From: UBA1801 sp035353395 | GTDB lineage: Bacteria > Acidobacteriota > Holophagae > Holophagales > Holophagaceae | Reading direction: 5' to 3' | Length of the DNA stretch: 64,000 bases | Assembly (NCBI GenBank): GCA_035353395.1 | Contig: DAOPZL010000004.1 | Coordinates: 1-64,000 of the forward strand | Shown here: one piece after another, positions 8,830 through 16,882 of the stretch | How positions within the stretch are numbered: position 1 is the stretch's first letter | Layout: every line of letters starts with the position of its first letter | Position numbers and translations under genes: made by a program | Notes under the pieces: generated by a model | Database searches by the model: none | What the model saw: the letters and a program-made list of their open reading frames with translations, nothing else | Told to the model about the DNA's origin: nothing

Positions 8830-9630
8830 CTACAGCACGAAGAAGAAGAAGCGCAGCGCTTCGAAATAGTCGCGCGTCTCGAAGCCGACCGTGTGCGCGT
8901 CGAGCTGCCGCGCGCCGGGGTAGAACTGCCCGGCGTAGGCGCGGGGATGCTGCTTGAAGCGGACTTCGATCCGGAACTGGTCCGGCAACGGGAGCCGCCT
9001 GCGGGATGGATCCCCCTGGAGCGCCTCGAAGGCCTTCGCCCTGAGGGTGCTGACCGCGAGATGGGGATGGATCGAGGTGGAGGCGCCCCCGAGGCCTTCG
9101 CTGACCGCGACCGTGGCGAGGCCCGGCATGAGGTCCCGGGCCTCCTCGCACAGCATCCGGTCCCCGCTGACGAACAGGATGGGGACGCCGAGCATGGCGG
9201 CGGTGTATGCGTTCATCCGGAACTCGCTCGCGATCTCGCCGTTGATCTTGATGTGGGCGATGTCGGCGCTGCTGATGGTGTGCGCGAGCGGGTTCCCGCC
9301 GGTGCCCGCCGCCGCGTGATAGCCCACGAAGAGGACCCCGTCGAAGGAGGCGTCGAGTCCGGACACCATCGAATAGGGATGGCGGGGCCAGCTCCTCAGC
9401 ACGCGGGCCTGCTCGGGCAGCCCCGAAGGGTCGAGGTTGCGTCCGGCGCCGTGGGCGTCCTTCACCAGGATGTCGCGGGCGCCTGCGGCGACGGCGCCTT
9501 CGCACACGGCGGCGACCTCCCGGGTCATCTGGTCCGCGAAGCGCGGGTAGAGAGGATTGGAGGAGTTCGCCTCCTCCCAGTGGGCGATGCCGGCGACGCC
9601 TTCGATGTCCGCGCTGATGAAGAGCTTCAT
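8830..9630 (-). CDS. M55 family metallopeptidase (D-aminopeptidase, B. subtilis DppA-like)
   Basis: A 266-residue cytoplasmic zinc peptidase. The B. subtilis DppA metal-site residues are at nearly identical positions: D8 and E10 (SADIEGV), H60 (KDAHG), H105 (VGYHA), E132 (INGEIASE); the catalytic His corresponds to H117 in NPLAHT. DppA family members remove N-terminal D-amino acids such as D-Ala from short peptides. The start at 9630 is supported by AGGAGG six bases upstream. In B. subtilis the homologue is co-transcribed with a dipeptide ABC transporter; here it is close to one but belongs to the upstream minus-strand run. Confidence 0.92.
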   Translation of the reverse strand: MKLFISADIEGVAGIAHWEEANSSNPLYPRFADQMTREVAAVCEGAVAAGARDILVKDAHGAGRNLDPSGLPEQARVLRSWPRHPYSMVSGLDASFDGVLFVGYHAAAGTGGNPLAHTISSADIAHIKINGEIASEFRMNAYTAAMLGVPILFVSGDRMLCEEARDLMPGLATVAVSEGLGGASTSIHPHLAVSTLRAKAFEALQGDPSRRRLPLPDQFRIEVRFKQHPRAYAGQFYPGARQLDAHTVGFETRDYFEALRFFFFVL

Positions 9631-9665
9631 GGAATGCCTCCTGTTGCTGGAACGAGCGTAAGGAA

Positions 9666-10697
9666 TCAGGCGCGCATTCCGGGAGCACCCAGCGCGGAGA
9701 GGAAGCCGCACAGGTTCTCGCCCGCGATCTTGCGGATCGCCCCTTCCCCGTGGCCGCGCTTCCGCAACCCCTCCAGGAAGAGTCCGGTGCTCCGGTGGCC
9801 CTTGACGATATCGAAGGGGCGTCGCGGCATCACGGCGGTCATCTCCTGCGAGTAGCAGGCCATGATCCTGTCGCACAGGTCGAATCCGATCGCCACGTGG
9901 TCCGGCCCCATGAGAGCGACGAGGTGGTCGGCGTGGTCGAGCAGGCGGTCCATCGTGGCCTCCTCGTCCCGTTCGGCCACCAGGAGGCTCGCGGCGTTGA
10001 CGCCGACCAGGCAGCCTCGCCGGGCCAGCTCGCGCAGCTGGCCGTCGTCCAGGTTCCTCATGGTCCCGCAGAGGGTGCGGGCATTCGAATGGGAGGCCAG
10101 GAAGGGCCTCGTCGCCACCGCGAGCAGATGATCGAGTCCGCCGTCGCTCAGGTGGCTCGCGTCGAGGAACATCCCCAGGCGTTCGGCCTCCTGGACCAGC
10201 TCCACGCCGAAGCCGGTCAGGCCGCCCTTCCGGTCGCATCCCAGGTAGCTCGATCCGTCCGCGACCTGGTTCCGCCGGCTCCAGGTGAGGCCGATCCCCC
10301 GGACGCCGAGCCGGTGGAAGGCCCTCAGGACCGACAAGTCGGTGCCGAGGGGCTCGGCACCCTCGAACGAGAGCACGAGGCCTACCTTGCCTTCCCGGTG
10401 CGCGTCGAGGACGTCCGCGCCCGTCGTGCAGAGCTTGAGCTTGTCCGGGGACTCGTCGAGTTCCTGGTGGAGCGCCCCGATCTGCCGCATGGCGATCCGG
10501 AGGGCCATTTCCGGAAGGAAGGCGTCGTCGACGAACACCGACGCGATGAGCGCAGAGACCCCTCCGGCGAGGAGGTCGGGCAGGTACTCGGTCTCGATGA
10601 CCTTGACGGCGCCGGACCTGCGCCTGGCCTCCACGTCGCTGAGAAGATCCGAGTGCCCGTCGATGACGAGGATGTCCTGGCCTGGATGGTGGGGCAT
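9666..10697 (-). CDS. M19 membrane-dipeptidase family zinc dipeptidase
   Basis: A 343-residue renal-dipeptidase-type enzyme that hydrolyses dipeptides, in this family often including D-residues at the C-terminal position and Cys-Gly. The binuclear zinc ligands are visible: HxD at H15 and D17 (IDGHSDLL), the bridging Glu in LSFEGAEPL, His in LDASHLSD, His in LASHSNARTLCG, and Asp in IGFDLC. No signal peptide is seen, so a cytoplasmic location is likely despite the family name. GGAGG lies four bases upstream of the 10697 ATG; an alternative ATG at 10715 has a weaker site. Confidence 0.9.
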   Translation of the reverse strand: MPHHPGQDILVIDGHSDLLSDVEARRRSGAVKVIETEYLPDLLAGGVSALIASVFVDDAFLPEMALRIAMRQIGALHQELDESPDKLKLCTTGADVLDAHREGKVGLVLSFEGAEPLGTDLSVLRAFHRLGVRGIGLTWSRRNQVADGSSYLGCDRKGGLTGFGVELVQEAERLGMFLDASHLSDGGLDHLLAVATRPFLASHSNARTLCGTMRNLDDGQLRELARRGCLVGVNAASLLVAERDEEATMDRLLDHADHLVALMGPDHVAIGFDLCDRIMACYSQEMTAVMPRRPFDIVKGHRSTGLFLEGLRKRGHGEGAIRKIAGENLCGFLSALGAPGMRA

Positions 10698-10723
10698 GCC
10701 GCCTCCGTGGAGCATGGTCCTGT

Positions 10724-11317
10724 TCAGAGGATGTACGAGGAGAAATAGATGACGGCGGTGAGCTCGTCGTCCCCGACGTTGCAGAAGTTGTGCATGACGT
10801 CCTCGGGAACGAAGAGGCTGTCGCCCGGTCCGAGCACGTAGGCCCTCCCTCCGATGTGCGCCTCCATGGATCCCTGGAGGAGCAGGACGCTCTCCTCCAC
10901 CTCGTGGTGGCAGATCTCCCGCTCGCTGATCCATTGCCCCGGCTTCAGCTTCACGTACATGCCGGTCATCCGGGGCTTGCGCTTCCCCTCCGCCACCGTC
11001 GGGGAGAGGATCTCGTAGTGGACGTCGATCTCGGGCATGGTGATGATCCGCCGCTCCGCCCGCCGGATGCAACGGCCGTCCCTTCCCCCCCGTTTCATCT
11101 TCTTTCGGACCGGGCTCTTGGCATCCTCCTCCATGAGGATCCAGACGACGGAGCATCCCAGGAAGTCGGCGATCTTCCTCAGGGAGGCCAGCGAAGGCTG
11201 ACGGAGGTTCCGCTCGATCTGGGAGATGAAACTGGCGGTGTAGCCCGTCTGTTCCGCCATCTGCATCAGGGTGTACCCCCGGCTGAGCCTCAACTGCCTG
11301 ATCTTGCTTCCGTTCAT
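10724..11317 (-). CDS. XRE-cupin transcriptional regulator
   Basis: A 197-residue regulator with an N-terminal lambda-repressor-type HTH (about 6-60: LRLSRGYTLMQMAEQTG, ASFISQIERN) and a C-terminal cupin (about 110-195: HHEVEESVLLLQGS, VLGPGDSLFVPEDVMH). The linker is rich in Lys/Arg. Such PuuR/ClcR-like proteins sense a small metabolite in the cupin and repress catabolic genes for amino acids, polyamines or peptides. Its ATG overlaps the stop of the CocE-like gene (ATGA), implying translational coupling. It is the obvious candidate controller of the surrounding peptide island. Confidence 0.9.
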   Translation of the reverse strand: MNGSKIRQLRLSRGYTLMQMAEQTGYTASFISQIERNLRQPSLASLRKIADFLGCSVVWILMEEDAKSPVRKKMKRGGRDGRCIRRAERRIITMPEIDVHYEILSPTVAEGKRKPRMTGMYVKLKPGQWISEREICHHEVEESVLLLQGSMEAHIGGRAYVLGPGDSLFVPEDVMHNFCNVGDDELTAVIYFSSYIL

Positions 11318-13434
11318 CGGCTTGTCCTGTGCGGGTCCCGGGCCAGGACCGGGAGGGTGACGCTGCTGGCGTGCGCCCCCCCATGGTAGACCCTCTGCCG
11401 GGCCTCCAGGAGCAGGGTCGCGTCGCTCTCCTTGCCCCCCGTTTGGCTGTTCGGGAAGTACATGCTGGCGGCGCCGGAGGCGATCTGGACCCGGATGCGG
11501 TGGCCGGGCAGGAAGGTGTGCGCCACGTTCGTCAACGTGATGTCGTAGGATTCGGTCCGGCCGGGCTCGAGCGGCTCTGGCTCGCCGAAAGCGCGTCGGT
11601 AGCGCGCCCGCAGGATCCCGTCGGCGAGCTTGATGGAACGGCCGCCGGGCTCGAGGTCGCACAGCCGGACGATCCAGTCCGTGTCGGGCCGCGAGGAGGA
11701 TGCGAAGAACCGGGCCGTGGCGGCCCCGGCGATGGCCAGCGCCTCTTCCAGCGGTTCCGAGGTGTAGACGAGCACGTCCTCCCTGGCTTCCGCGCCGCTG
11801 TAGTCGGCCGGCACGGCGCACTCGTTCTCGGAGACGTCGATGAGGTACGGGAAAGGATTCGCGGGATCGCTGACGAACTCGGAGAAGGTTGCCGCCGCGG
11901 GCGCCTCCAGGGCCAGGGTCCCGTCCCCCTCCGCGGATCTCGCGGAGACGAGGCTGCCCAGGTAGAGCTCCCGGGGCGAGGTCCCGGCGGGGGGCCATTG
12001 GCAGGACGTGCGCCAGGCGTTCTCGCCGAGCATGTAGTACTCGACGGCGTCCTCCCGGTCGACACCGTTGTCCATGTCCTTGAGGAAGCGGTCGAACCAC
12101 CGGAGATACTGCCTGTCCAGGTCGTATTTCAGGGCGTTCCTTTCGAGGTCGATCCCATGGATGCGGCGCGAGCTGTTGGTCTTGTGCAGCCATGGCCCCA
12201 GGATCATCCGCTGGTTCGCGCGGCGGTTCCGCCGGTTCATCCCCCAGGCGAGGAAGGTGCCGGGGCCGTCGTCGTCGAACCACCCCGAGACGTACAAGGC
12301 GGGAACGTCGATCCGCTCCCCGCGCAGGGACCAGTCGGAACGGCGCCAGAAATCATCCTCGTCCTCGTGCTCCATCCAGCGGTCGAAGAACGGGATGCGC
12401 CGGCCCAGGCCACGTTCCGGGATCTCCCGGATGGGCCTGTGCTTCAGGAGCTGGTCCCAGTCGCTCCTGGCCATGGCCGCGGCATCGTTGCGGCGTCCGG
12501 CGATCATGAAGCACCAGGCGAGGATGCCCGAGCTGAGGGCGCCGCCCCGCTTCGGCAGGTCCACGAAGGCGCTGCCGGCGGCGACCTGGCTGACGATGGC
12601 CTTGAGATGAGGATTGCCGCTGGCCGCGGCGGCCCACTGCACGAAGCCGAGGTAGGAGCCTCCGATCATGCCGACCCCGCCGTCGCTCCATTCCTGGGCG
12701 GCGATCCAGTCCAGGGTGTCGCTCCCGTCCGCCATCTCATGCTCGAAAGGCTGCCAATCCCCTTCGGAGTCGTAGCGGCCCCTCACATCCTGGACCACGA
12801 CGGCATAGCCGCGCCTGGCGTACTTGAGCCACAACTCCCGGTTCTCGCACCGGCCGTAGCACGTGCGCACGAGAACCGCGGGGATCCGGCCGGAGGGCCT
12901 CGGCGCAGGCAGGACGACGTCGGTCGCCAGCCGAACCCCGTCGGCCATCGGGACCATGAGCGTCCCGCGCTCCTCGATGCCGTGGCGGGCGCCGGACACG
13001 CTGCCGTCGGTCCAGGCGGAGAGGCCCGCCGCGGCCTCGTAGCCGCCCTTCACCACGAGGACGCTCTCGTTCCTCCCGGAGAGGATGAAGCCGACCGGCC
13101 TGTTCCCGTGCACCACGACGTCCACGGGCGCGCCGGACTGCGTCTGGGCGTACACGGCCACGGCACCGTGACGCGGATCCTGGCGCACGTCGTTCTTCTC
13201 GAACCGGCGGGAGCCTTGGATGACGACATCGCCGGCCCACTTCCGGGTCCAGGCCTCGGAGGCCCAGAGTTCATGGATGGCCGGATAGCGGAAGCCCGAT
13301 CCCTCGAGGCGTTCCTCCGGGAGGAACGTGTCGTCCACGAGGGAGCGCGCCGATTGCCGCACCTCGCCTTCCGCGAAGGTGAGCCTCGCAGTCAGGATCC
13401 CCGATTGGTACATCAGGAAGTCTTCCGTGCGCAT
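11314..13434 (-). CDS. CocE/NonD (X-Pro dipeptidyl-peptidase-like) alpha/beta hydrolase
   Basis: A 706-residue serine hydrolase. The region from about residue 160 (VPMADGVRLATDVVLP) begins the X-Pro dipeptidyl-peptidase S15 domain. The nucleophile is in GGSYLGFVQW, and the GPWLH segment near the end of the alpha/beta domain supplies the characteristic His. The C-terminal third is the jelly-roll domain (LEPGRTESYDITLTNVAHTF, PGHRIRVQIASG). The extra N-terminal 150 residues or so (repeat of short beta strands) are typical of larger CocE/NonD members. The family cleaves esters, amides or X-Pro peptides; in this context peptide or acyl-amino acid hydrolysis is likely. It begins immediately after the desulfidase stop (TAG-ATG). 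Confidence 0.88.
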   Translation of the reverse strand: MRTEDFLMYQSGILTARLTFAEGEVRQSARSLVDDTFLPEERLEGSGFRYPAIHELWASEAWTRKWAGDVVIQGSRRFEKNDVRQDPRHGAVAVYAQTQSGAPVDVVVHGNRPVGFILSGRNESVLVVKGGYEAAAGLSAWTDGSVSGARHGIEERGTLMVPMADGVRLATDVVLPAPRPSGRIPAVLVRTCYGRCENRELWLKYARRGYAVVVQDVRGRYDSEGDWQPFEHEMADGSDTLDWIAAQEWSDGGVGMIGGSYLGFVQWAAAASGNPHLKAIVSQVAAGSAFVDLPKRGGALSSGILAWCFMIAGRRNDAAAMARSDWDQLLKHRPIREIPERGLGRRIPFFDRWMEHEDEDDFWRRSDWSLRGERIDVPALYVSGWFDDDGPGTFLAWGMNRRNRRANQRMILGPWLHKTNSSRRIHGIDLERNALKYDLDRQYLRWFDRFLKDMDNGVDREDAVEYYMLGENAWRTSCQWPPAGTSPRELYLGSLVSARSAEGDGTLALEAPAAATFSEFVSDPANPFPYLIDVSENECAVPADYSGAEAREDVLVYTSEPLEEALAIAGAATARFFASSSRPDTDWIVRLCDLEPGGRSIKLADGILRARYRRAFGEPEPLEPGRTESYDITLTNVAHTFLPGHRIRVQIASGAASMYFPNSQTGGKESDATLLLEARQRVYHGGAHASSVTLPVLARDPHRTSR

Positions 13435-14712
13435 CTACTCCTCCTGCATGATCGCCAGGATCACGGCGTCGGTGGGCGCCATCCCCCGCGCGCTGACCTC
13501 GCCCATGTTGGCCATGGTCCGCTCACAGCGATCGGCTAGAATGCCGTTGTCGCCCGGAACCACCACGCCGTCCAGGGCCAGCATGGAGGCCGTCACGGCG
13601 GCGGCCACGGCCGCCGCGAGCTTCAGGGAACAGCCTTCCTTGGCCCCGTCGCAGATCATGCCGGTGATCCCGCCCGCCATGTTCTGGATGCTGTCCTCGA
13701 CCTGGCGCGGGGATCCCCCCTGGAGATAGGTGAGGGCGCAGGCCACCCCCGTCGCGGAAGCCACGCCGCAGCCGCACATGCCCGAAAGCCTGCCGGAATG
13801 ATGCTTGATGTAGATCGTGATGGCCACGGAGAGGGCCAGCGCGCGCAGCCGCCTCTCGTCGGGGATTCCGAGCCGCTCCGCCGCCCGCGCCACCGGGACG
13901 ATGGCCGTGATGCCGTGGTTTCCGCTTCCCGTGCACGTCATCACTCTCACCTGGCTCCCGGACACGCGGGCGTCCGAAGCGGCGGCGGTGTGGGCCTGGA
14001 GATCCATGGAGAGGGAATCCGGGACCCGCCCCCTCTCGACCCAGGCTTGGAGCGAGGCGCCGGCACCCATGCCGGGCCTGTTCGCAAGCCCCCAGCGGGC
14101 CGCCTGCAGGTTCATGTCCGCCGCCTCGCGGAGGAAATCCAGCTCCTCCACGCTCGCCGTCTCCAGCCAGGCGAGGATGTCAGCCACGGTGACCCCGGCG
14201 AGGGGGTGCGGACGAACCTCCTTCTCCGTCGCTTCCGGCCTTCCGTCCACGAGGACGACCCCGTCCCTTTCCAGATACACCATGCGGGTGTGGCCGCCCT
14301 GGATGATGCAGCGGCCTCCGCCCTTCGCCCCGGTGCAGATCGCTTCGATGTAGAGGAGCTCTCCGTTGCCGGAGATCTCCACGGACACCGCCCCGTCGGC
14401 GAGCAGACGCCCGCAGGCCTCCAGACTTCCGGAGTCGGCGCCGGCCAAGGCTTCCAGGCCCTTCCGGTGGTCGCCTCCCACCGCCCCGAGGGCCGCGGCG
14501 GCCTTGATCCCCTTGATGTTGATGCCGGGGATGCCCACCGCCATGCAGTTCTTGAAGATGTTCGGGCTGACGATGAGTTCGACCTGCCGGGTGTCGATCC
14601 CGTTGTTGTCTGAAGCAGCCGCGCAGGCCAGGGCCACGGCGCCGGGTTCCGTCACCCCCAGCGAGGGCGCGGTCTCCGATCTCAGGACGTCGAGCAGGGA
14701 GAGCTTGTCCAT
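13435..14712 (-). CDS. L-cysteine desulfidase / L-serine dehydratase-alpha family (UPF0597, CdsB/YhaM-like)
   Basis: A 425-residue cytoplasmic enzyme of the CdsB/YhaM(CyuA) family. Members use an oxygen-sensitive [4Fe-4S] cluster to convert L-cysteine to pyruvate, ammonia and sulfide; relatives are L-serine dehydratase alpha subunits. Diagnostic segments are GVTEPGAVALACAAAS, MTCTGSGNHGITA with its Cys, SGMCGCGVASATGVACA with a Cys pair, and MICDGAKEGCSLKLA with two more Cys. The gene follows the PatB-like C-S lyase gene by six bases, so both genes probably serve sulfur amino acid breakdown. Confidence 0.88.
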   Translation of the reverse strand: MDKLSLLDVLRSETAPSLGVTEPGAVALACAAASDNNGIDTRQVELIVSPNIFKNCMAVGIPGINIKGIKAAAALGAVGGDHRKGLEALAGADSGSLEACGRLLADGAVSVEISGNGELLYIEAICTGAKGGGRCIIQGGHTRMVYLERDGVVLVDGRPEATEKEVRPHPLAGVTVADILAWLETASVEELDFLREAADMNLQAARWGLANRPGMGAGASLQAWVERGRVPDSLSMDLQAHTAAASDARVSGSQVRVMTCTGSGNHGITAIVPVARAAERLGIPDERRLRALALSVAITIYIKHHSGRLSGMCGCGVASATGVACALTYLQGGSPRQVEDSIQNMAGGITGMICDGAKEGCSLKLAAAVAAAVTASMLALDGVVVPGDNGILADRCERTMANMGEVSARGMAPTDAVILAIMQEE

Positions 14713-14718
14713 CTTCGG

Positions 14719-15909
14719 TCACGCCCTTCCCTGGAGCCGGTCGTTCACGGCGCGCTCGATCCGGCCCAGACCTTCGTCGAGCAGGGCCCGCGGGCAGCCG
14801 AAATTCAGCCGGGCGAAGTGCTCGTAGTCGGAGCCGAAGCGCGCGCCCCGGTTGAGGCCGACCTTGGCGCTGCCGGCCAGGAATTCCCCGAGCTCCGTGC
14901 CATCCCGGAACTCGAGATCCGCACAGTCGAGCCACATCAGGTAGGTCCCCTCGGGCGCGACGGGCTTGATCGAGGGCACGCGCTCCCGGAAGAACCGGAC
15001 GGCATGGTCGCGGTTCGCCTCCAGGTAGTCCATCAGATGCGCCAGCCAGTCGTCGCATTCCGTGTAGGCCGCGGTCAGCGCGGTGCGGCCGAACACGTTC
15101 CCGCCGTCGATCTCCAGGCTCTCGAGGACGTCCTCGAATCCCCTCCGGAGCCTCGCGTCCGGAATGATGACGTAGGAGGTGGAAAGACCGGCCAGCCCGA
15201 AGGTCTTGCTGGGGGCGCAGCAGGTGAGGGTCCGCCGGGCGATCTCGGGGGAAAGGGAGGCGATGGAGGTGTGGGAATGCCCCCGGAAGACCAGGTCCGC
15301 GTGGATCTCGTCGGAAATCAGGATCAGGTCGTGCCTGCACACGATCTCCGCAAGGCGCTCCAGTTCCTCCCTCCGCCAGACCCTCCCGACCGGGTTGTGG
15401 GGGCTGCACAGGATCAGCATGCGCGTGCGAGGGGTGATCTGCCGCTCCAGCGATTCGAAGTCCATCCGGTAGGCCCCGTCCGCCCGGACGAGGCCGTTCC
15501 GGATCAACTGGCGCCCGTTGCCGAGGGCGACGTCGTGGAAGGGCCCATAGACGGGAGGCTGGATGAGGATCGCGTCCCCGGGCTTCGTGTGGGCCAGGAC
15601 GGTCATGCTGAGCGCGGGCACGATGCCGGGACTGAACACGATCCACTCGCGCTGGATGGTCCACCGGTAGCGGCGCTGGACCCAGCCAAGGATGGCCTCG
15701 TGGTAGGCGTCGCCGCCGAACGTGTACCCGAACACCCCGTGATCGAGACGTTCGCGCATCGCCTTGAGAACCTGCGGAGGGGCGGCGAAGTCGGTGTCGG
15801 CCACCCACATGGGGAGGAGATCCTCCGTGCCGAACGTGGCCCCGTTCCGGTCCCACTTGAGGGAATCGGTATGCCTGCGGTCGATCACGGCGTCGAAATC
15901 GTAGTTCAT
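14719..15909 (-). CDS. patB: PatB/MalY family PLP-dependent C-S beta-lyase
   Basis: A 396-residue fold-type I PLP enzyme. PatB/MalY hallmarks are MWVADTDFAAPPQV near the N-terminus, GVFGYTFG, the CSPHNPVGRVW loop, the ISDEIHADLVF Asp that holds the pyridine nitrogen, and the PLP Lys in APSKTFGLAG. The family cleaves cystathionine, cysteine S-conjugates or cysteine to release thiol or sulfide with pyruvate and ammonia; some members are aminotransferases. The start at 15909 is preferred over 15924 because GGAGA lies nine bases upstream. It is first in the peptide island operon and followed at six bases by the cysteine desulfidase-like gene. Confidence 0.9.
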   Translation of the reverse strand: MNYDFDAVIDRRHTDSLKWDRNGATFGTEDLLPMWVADTDFAAPPQVLKAMRERLDHGVFGYTFGGDAYHEAILGWVQRRYRWTIQREWIVFSPGIVPALSMTVLAHTKPGDAILIQPPVYGPFHDVALGNGRQLIRNGLVRADGAYRMDFESLERQITPRTRMLILCSPHNPVGRVWRREELERLAEIVCRHDLILISDEIHADLVFRGHSHTSIASLSPEIARRTLTCCAPSKTFGLAGLSTSYVIIPDARLRRGFEDVLESLEIDGGNVFGRTALTAAYTECDDWLAHLMDYLEANRDHAVRFFRERVPSIKPVAPEGTYLMWLDCADLEFRDGTELGEFLAGSAKVGLNRGARFGSDYEHFARLNFGCPRALLDEGLGRIERAVNDRLQGRA

Positions 15910-15926
15910 GATCCGTATCTCCATGT

Positions 15927-15984
15927 CGCGGGATCGCTTGAATCCCGCGTCCTCCCCGTGCCGGGAGGATCGCCCGTTCCCGGC
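15927..15984 (-). promoter_or_regulatory. Hairpin-rich 5' leader of the patB operon
   Basis: Two perfect inverted repeats lie between the predicted promoter and patB. GCCGGGA (15960-15966) pairs with TCCCGGC (15978-15984), and CGCGGGAT (15927-15934) pairs with ATCCCGCG (15942-15949). CCTCC (15951-15955) could instead pair with GGAGG (15964-15968), giving mutually exclusive folds. The last hairpin ends just before the ribosome-binding site. This layout suits attenuation or a riboswitch-like leader; I do not recognise a known riboswitch. Confidence 0.35.
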
Positions 15985-15987
15985 TCG

Positions 15988-16043
15988 CCGGACCTGATGA
16001 AGCGGCGGTCCGGAATTTGAACTTAAAGTTAAAATAACCTCAA
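15988..16043 (-). promoter_or_regulatory. Candidate promoter and operator of the patB operon
   Basis: On the minus strand TTGAGG (16038-16043) and TCAAAT (16015-16020) are separated by 17 bases, each matching four of six consensus bases. The spacer contains the dyad AACTT-T-AAGTT (16020-16030), and CCGGACC (15988-15994) with GGTCCGG (16007-16013) forms a second inverted repeat around the start of transcription. The region is locally AT-rich. A repressor bound in the spacer, perhaps the XRE-cupin protein, would block transcription. Confidence 0.4.
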
Positions 16044-16123
16044 GTCCTATTACGGTGCACCCGGGTCGACATCCCGTCAAGCGTGACGGCGGGCGGAGGG
16101 AGGCCCTCCCGGGACCGGCCAGC

Positions 16124-16882
16124 TCAGAACGCGCTGGGGAGGCGGTTCGCCAGCCTCCGGAAGTCCCTGATGAGATGGGACTGGTCCGCGAAGCCGCATT
16201 CGCTGGCCACGTCGGCCAGGCGCTCCCCCTGGGGCCGCGCCCTGAGCCTGGCGATCGTCCTCTGGAGCCGCGTGTTCAGGATCAGCTGCTTGGGCGTGAG
16301 CCCGACCTGCTCTCCCACCAGGCGCTGCACCGTCCGCACGCTCATGCCGAACTCCCGGGCCAGGTCGCCCACGCCGAGGCGGCCGTCCAGGGCGTCCACG
16401 GCCTCGAGGATCCGCGCGCAGCGCCGGTCCTGGCACAACGGCGCGGAGCCCAGCGCCTGGAAGTGGGAGCCCAGGATCCTCAGGCGCTCCCGCGCGCACC
16501 CCGCCTCGCTCATGCGTTCGCCCAGCTCGTCGATGTCGAAGCCGTGGATGCGGTCCAGCCTCAGTCCGGGCTTGTCGACCAGGTCCCGAGGCTCGAGGTC
16601 CGCGATCCGGGGCAGCTTCCCGGGGCGGAAGCGGAGCCAGAAGATCTCGGAATCGCCCACATGGGGCTTGATCCGCTCGGTGATGGGTCCGCCGACGGTC
16701 AGCCAGCACCGGTCTCCCTCCAGCACGACGCCGATCCCGAAGTGGCCGTCCGGGACGACCTCGAAGCGGCCGCACCCGTCGCAGTCCTCCCCGGACAGCA
16801 GCCAGCACTTCTCCACCAGCCCTTCCAGCTCGGCGGGCAAGGGGCCCGGCGGGCCCCCGGAGGGACCGGAACGCGCCTTCAT
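16124..16882 (-). CDS. AraC family transcriptional regulator
   Basis: A 252-residue regulator with an unidentified N-terminal sensor domain (DUF6597-like: CDGCGRFEVVPDGHFGIGVVL) and a C-terminal AraC double HTH (about 150-252: LGVGDLAREFGMSVRTVQRLV and LADVASECGFADQSHLIRDFRR). Several Cys in the first 40 residues (KCWLLSGEDCDGCG) are unusual and could sense metal or redox state. Its ATG overlaps the stop of the DHH phosphoesterase gene as ATGA, so both are probably co-expressed. Confidence 0.85.
   Translation of the reverse strand: MKARSGPSGGPPGPLPAELEGLVEKCWLLSGEDCDGCGRFEVVPDGHFGIGVVLEGDRCWLTVGGPITERIKPHVGDSEIFWLRFRPGKLPRIADLEPRDLVDKPGLRLDRIHGFDIDELGERMSEAGCARERLRILGSHFQALGSAPLCQDRRCARILEAVDALDGRLGVGDLAREFGMSVRTVQRLVGEQVGLTPKQLILNTRLQRTIARLRARPQGERLADVASECGFADQSHLIRDFRRLANRLPSAF

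Noticed and set aside
14719..16080. Longer patB reading frame from an upstream start
   Set aside because: The added residues cover the hairpin leader and promoter. The 15909 start has a ribosome-binding site and the family N-terminus.
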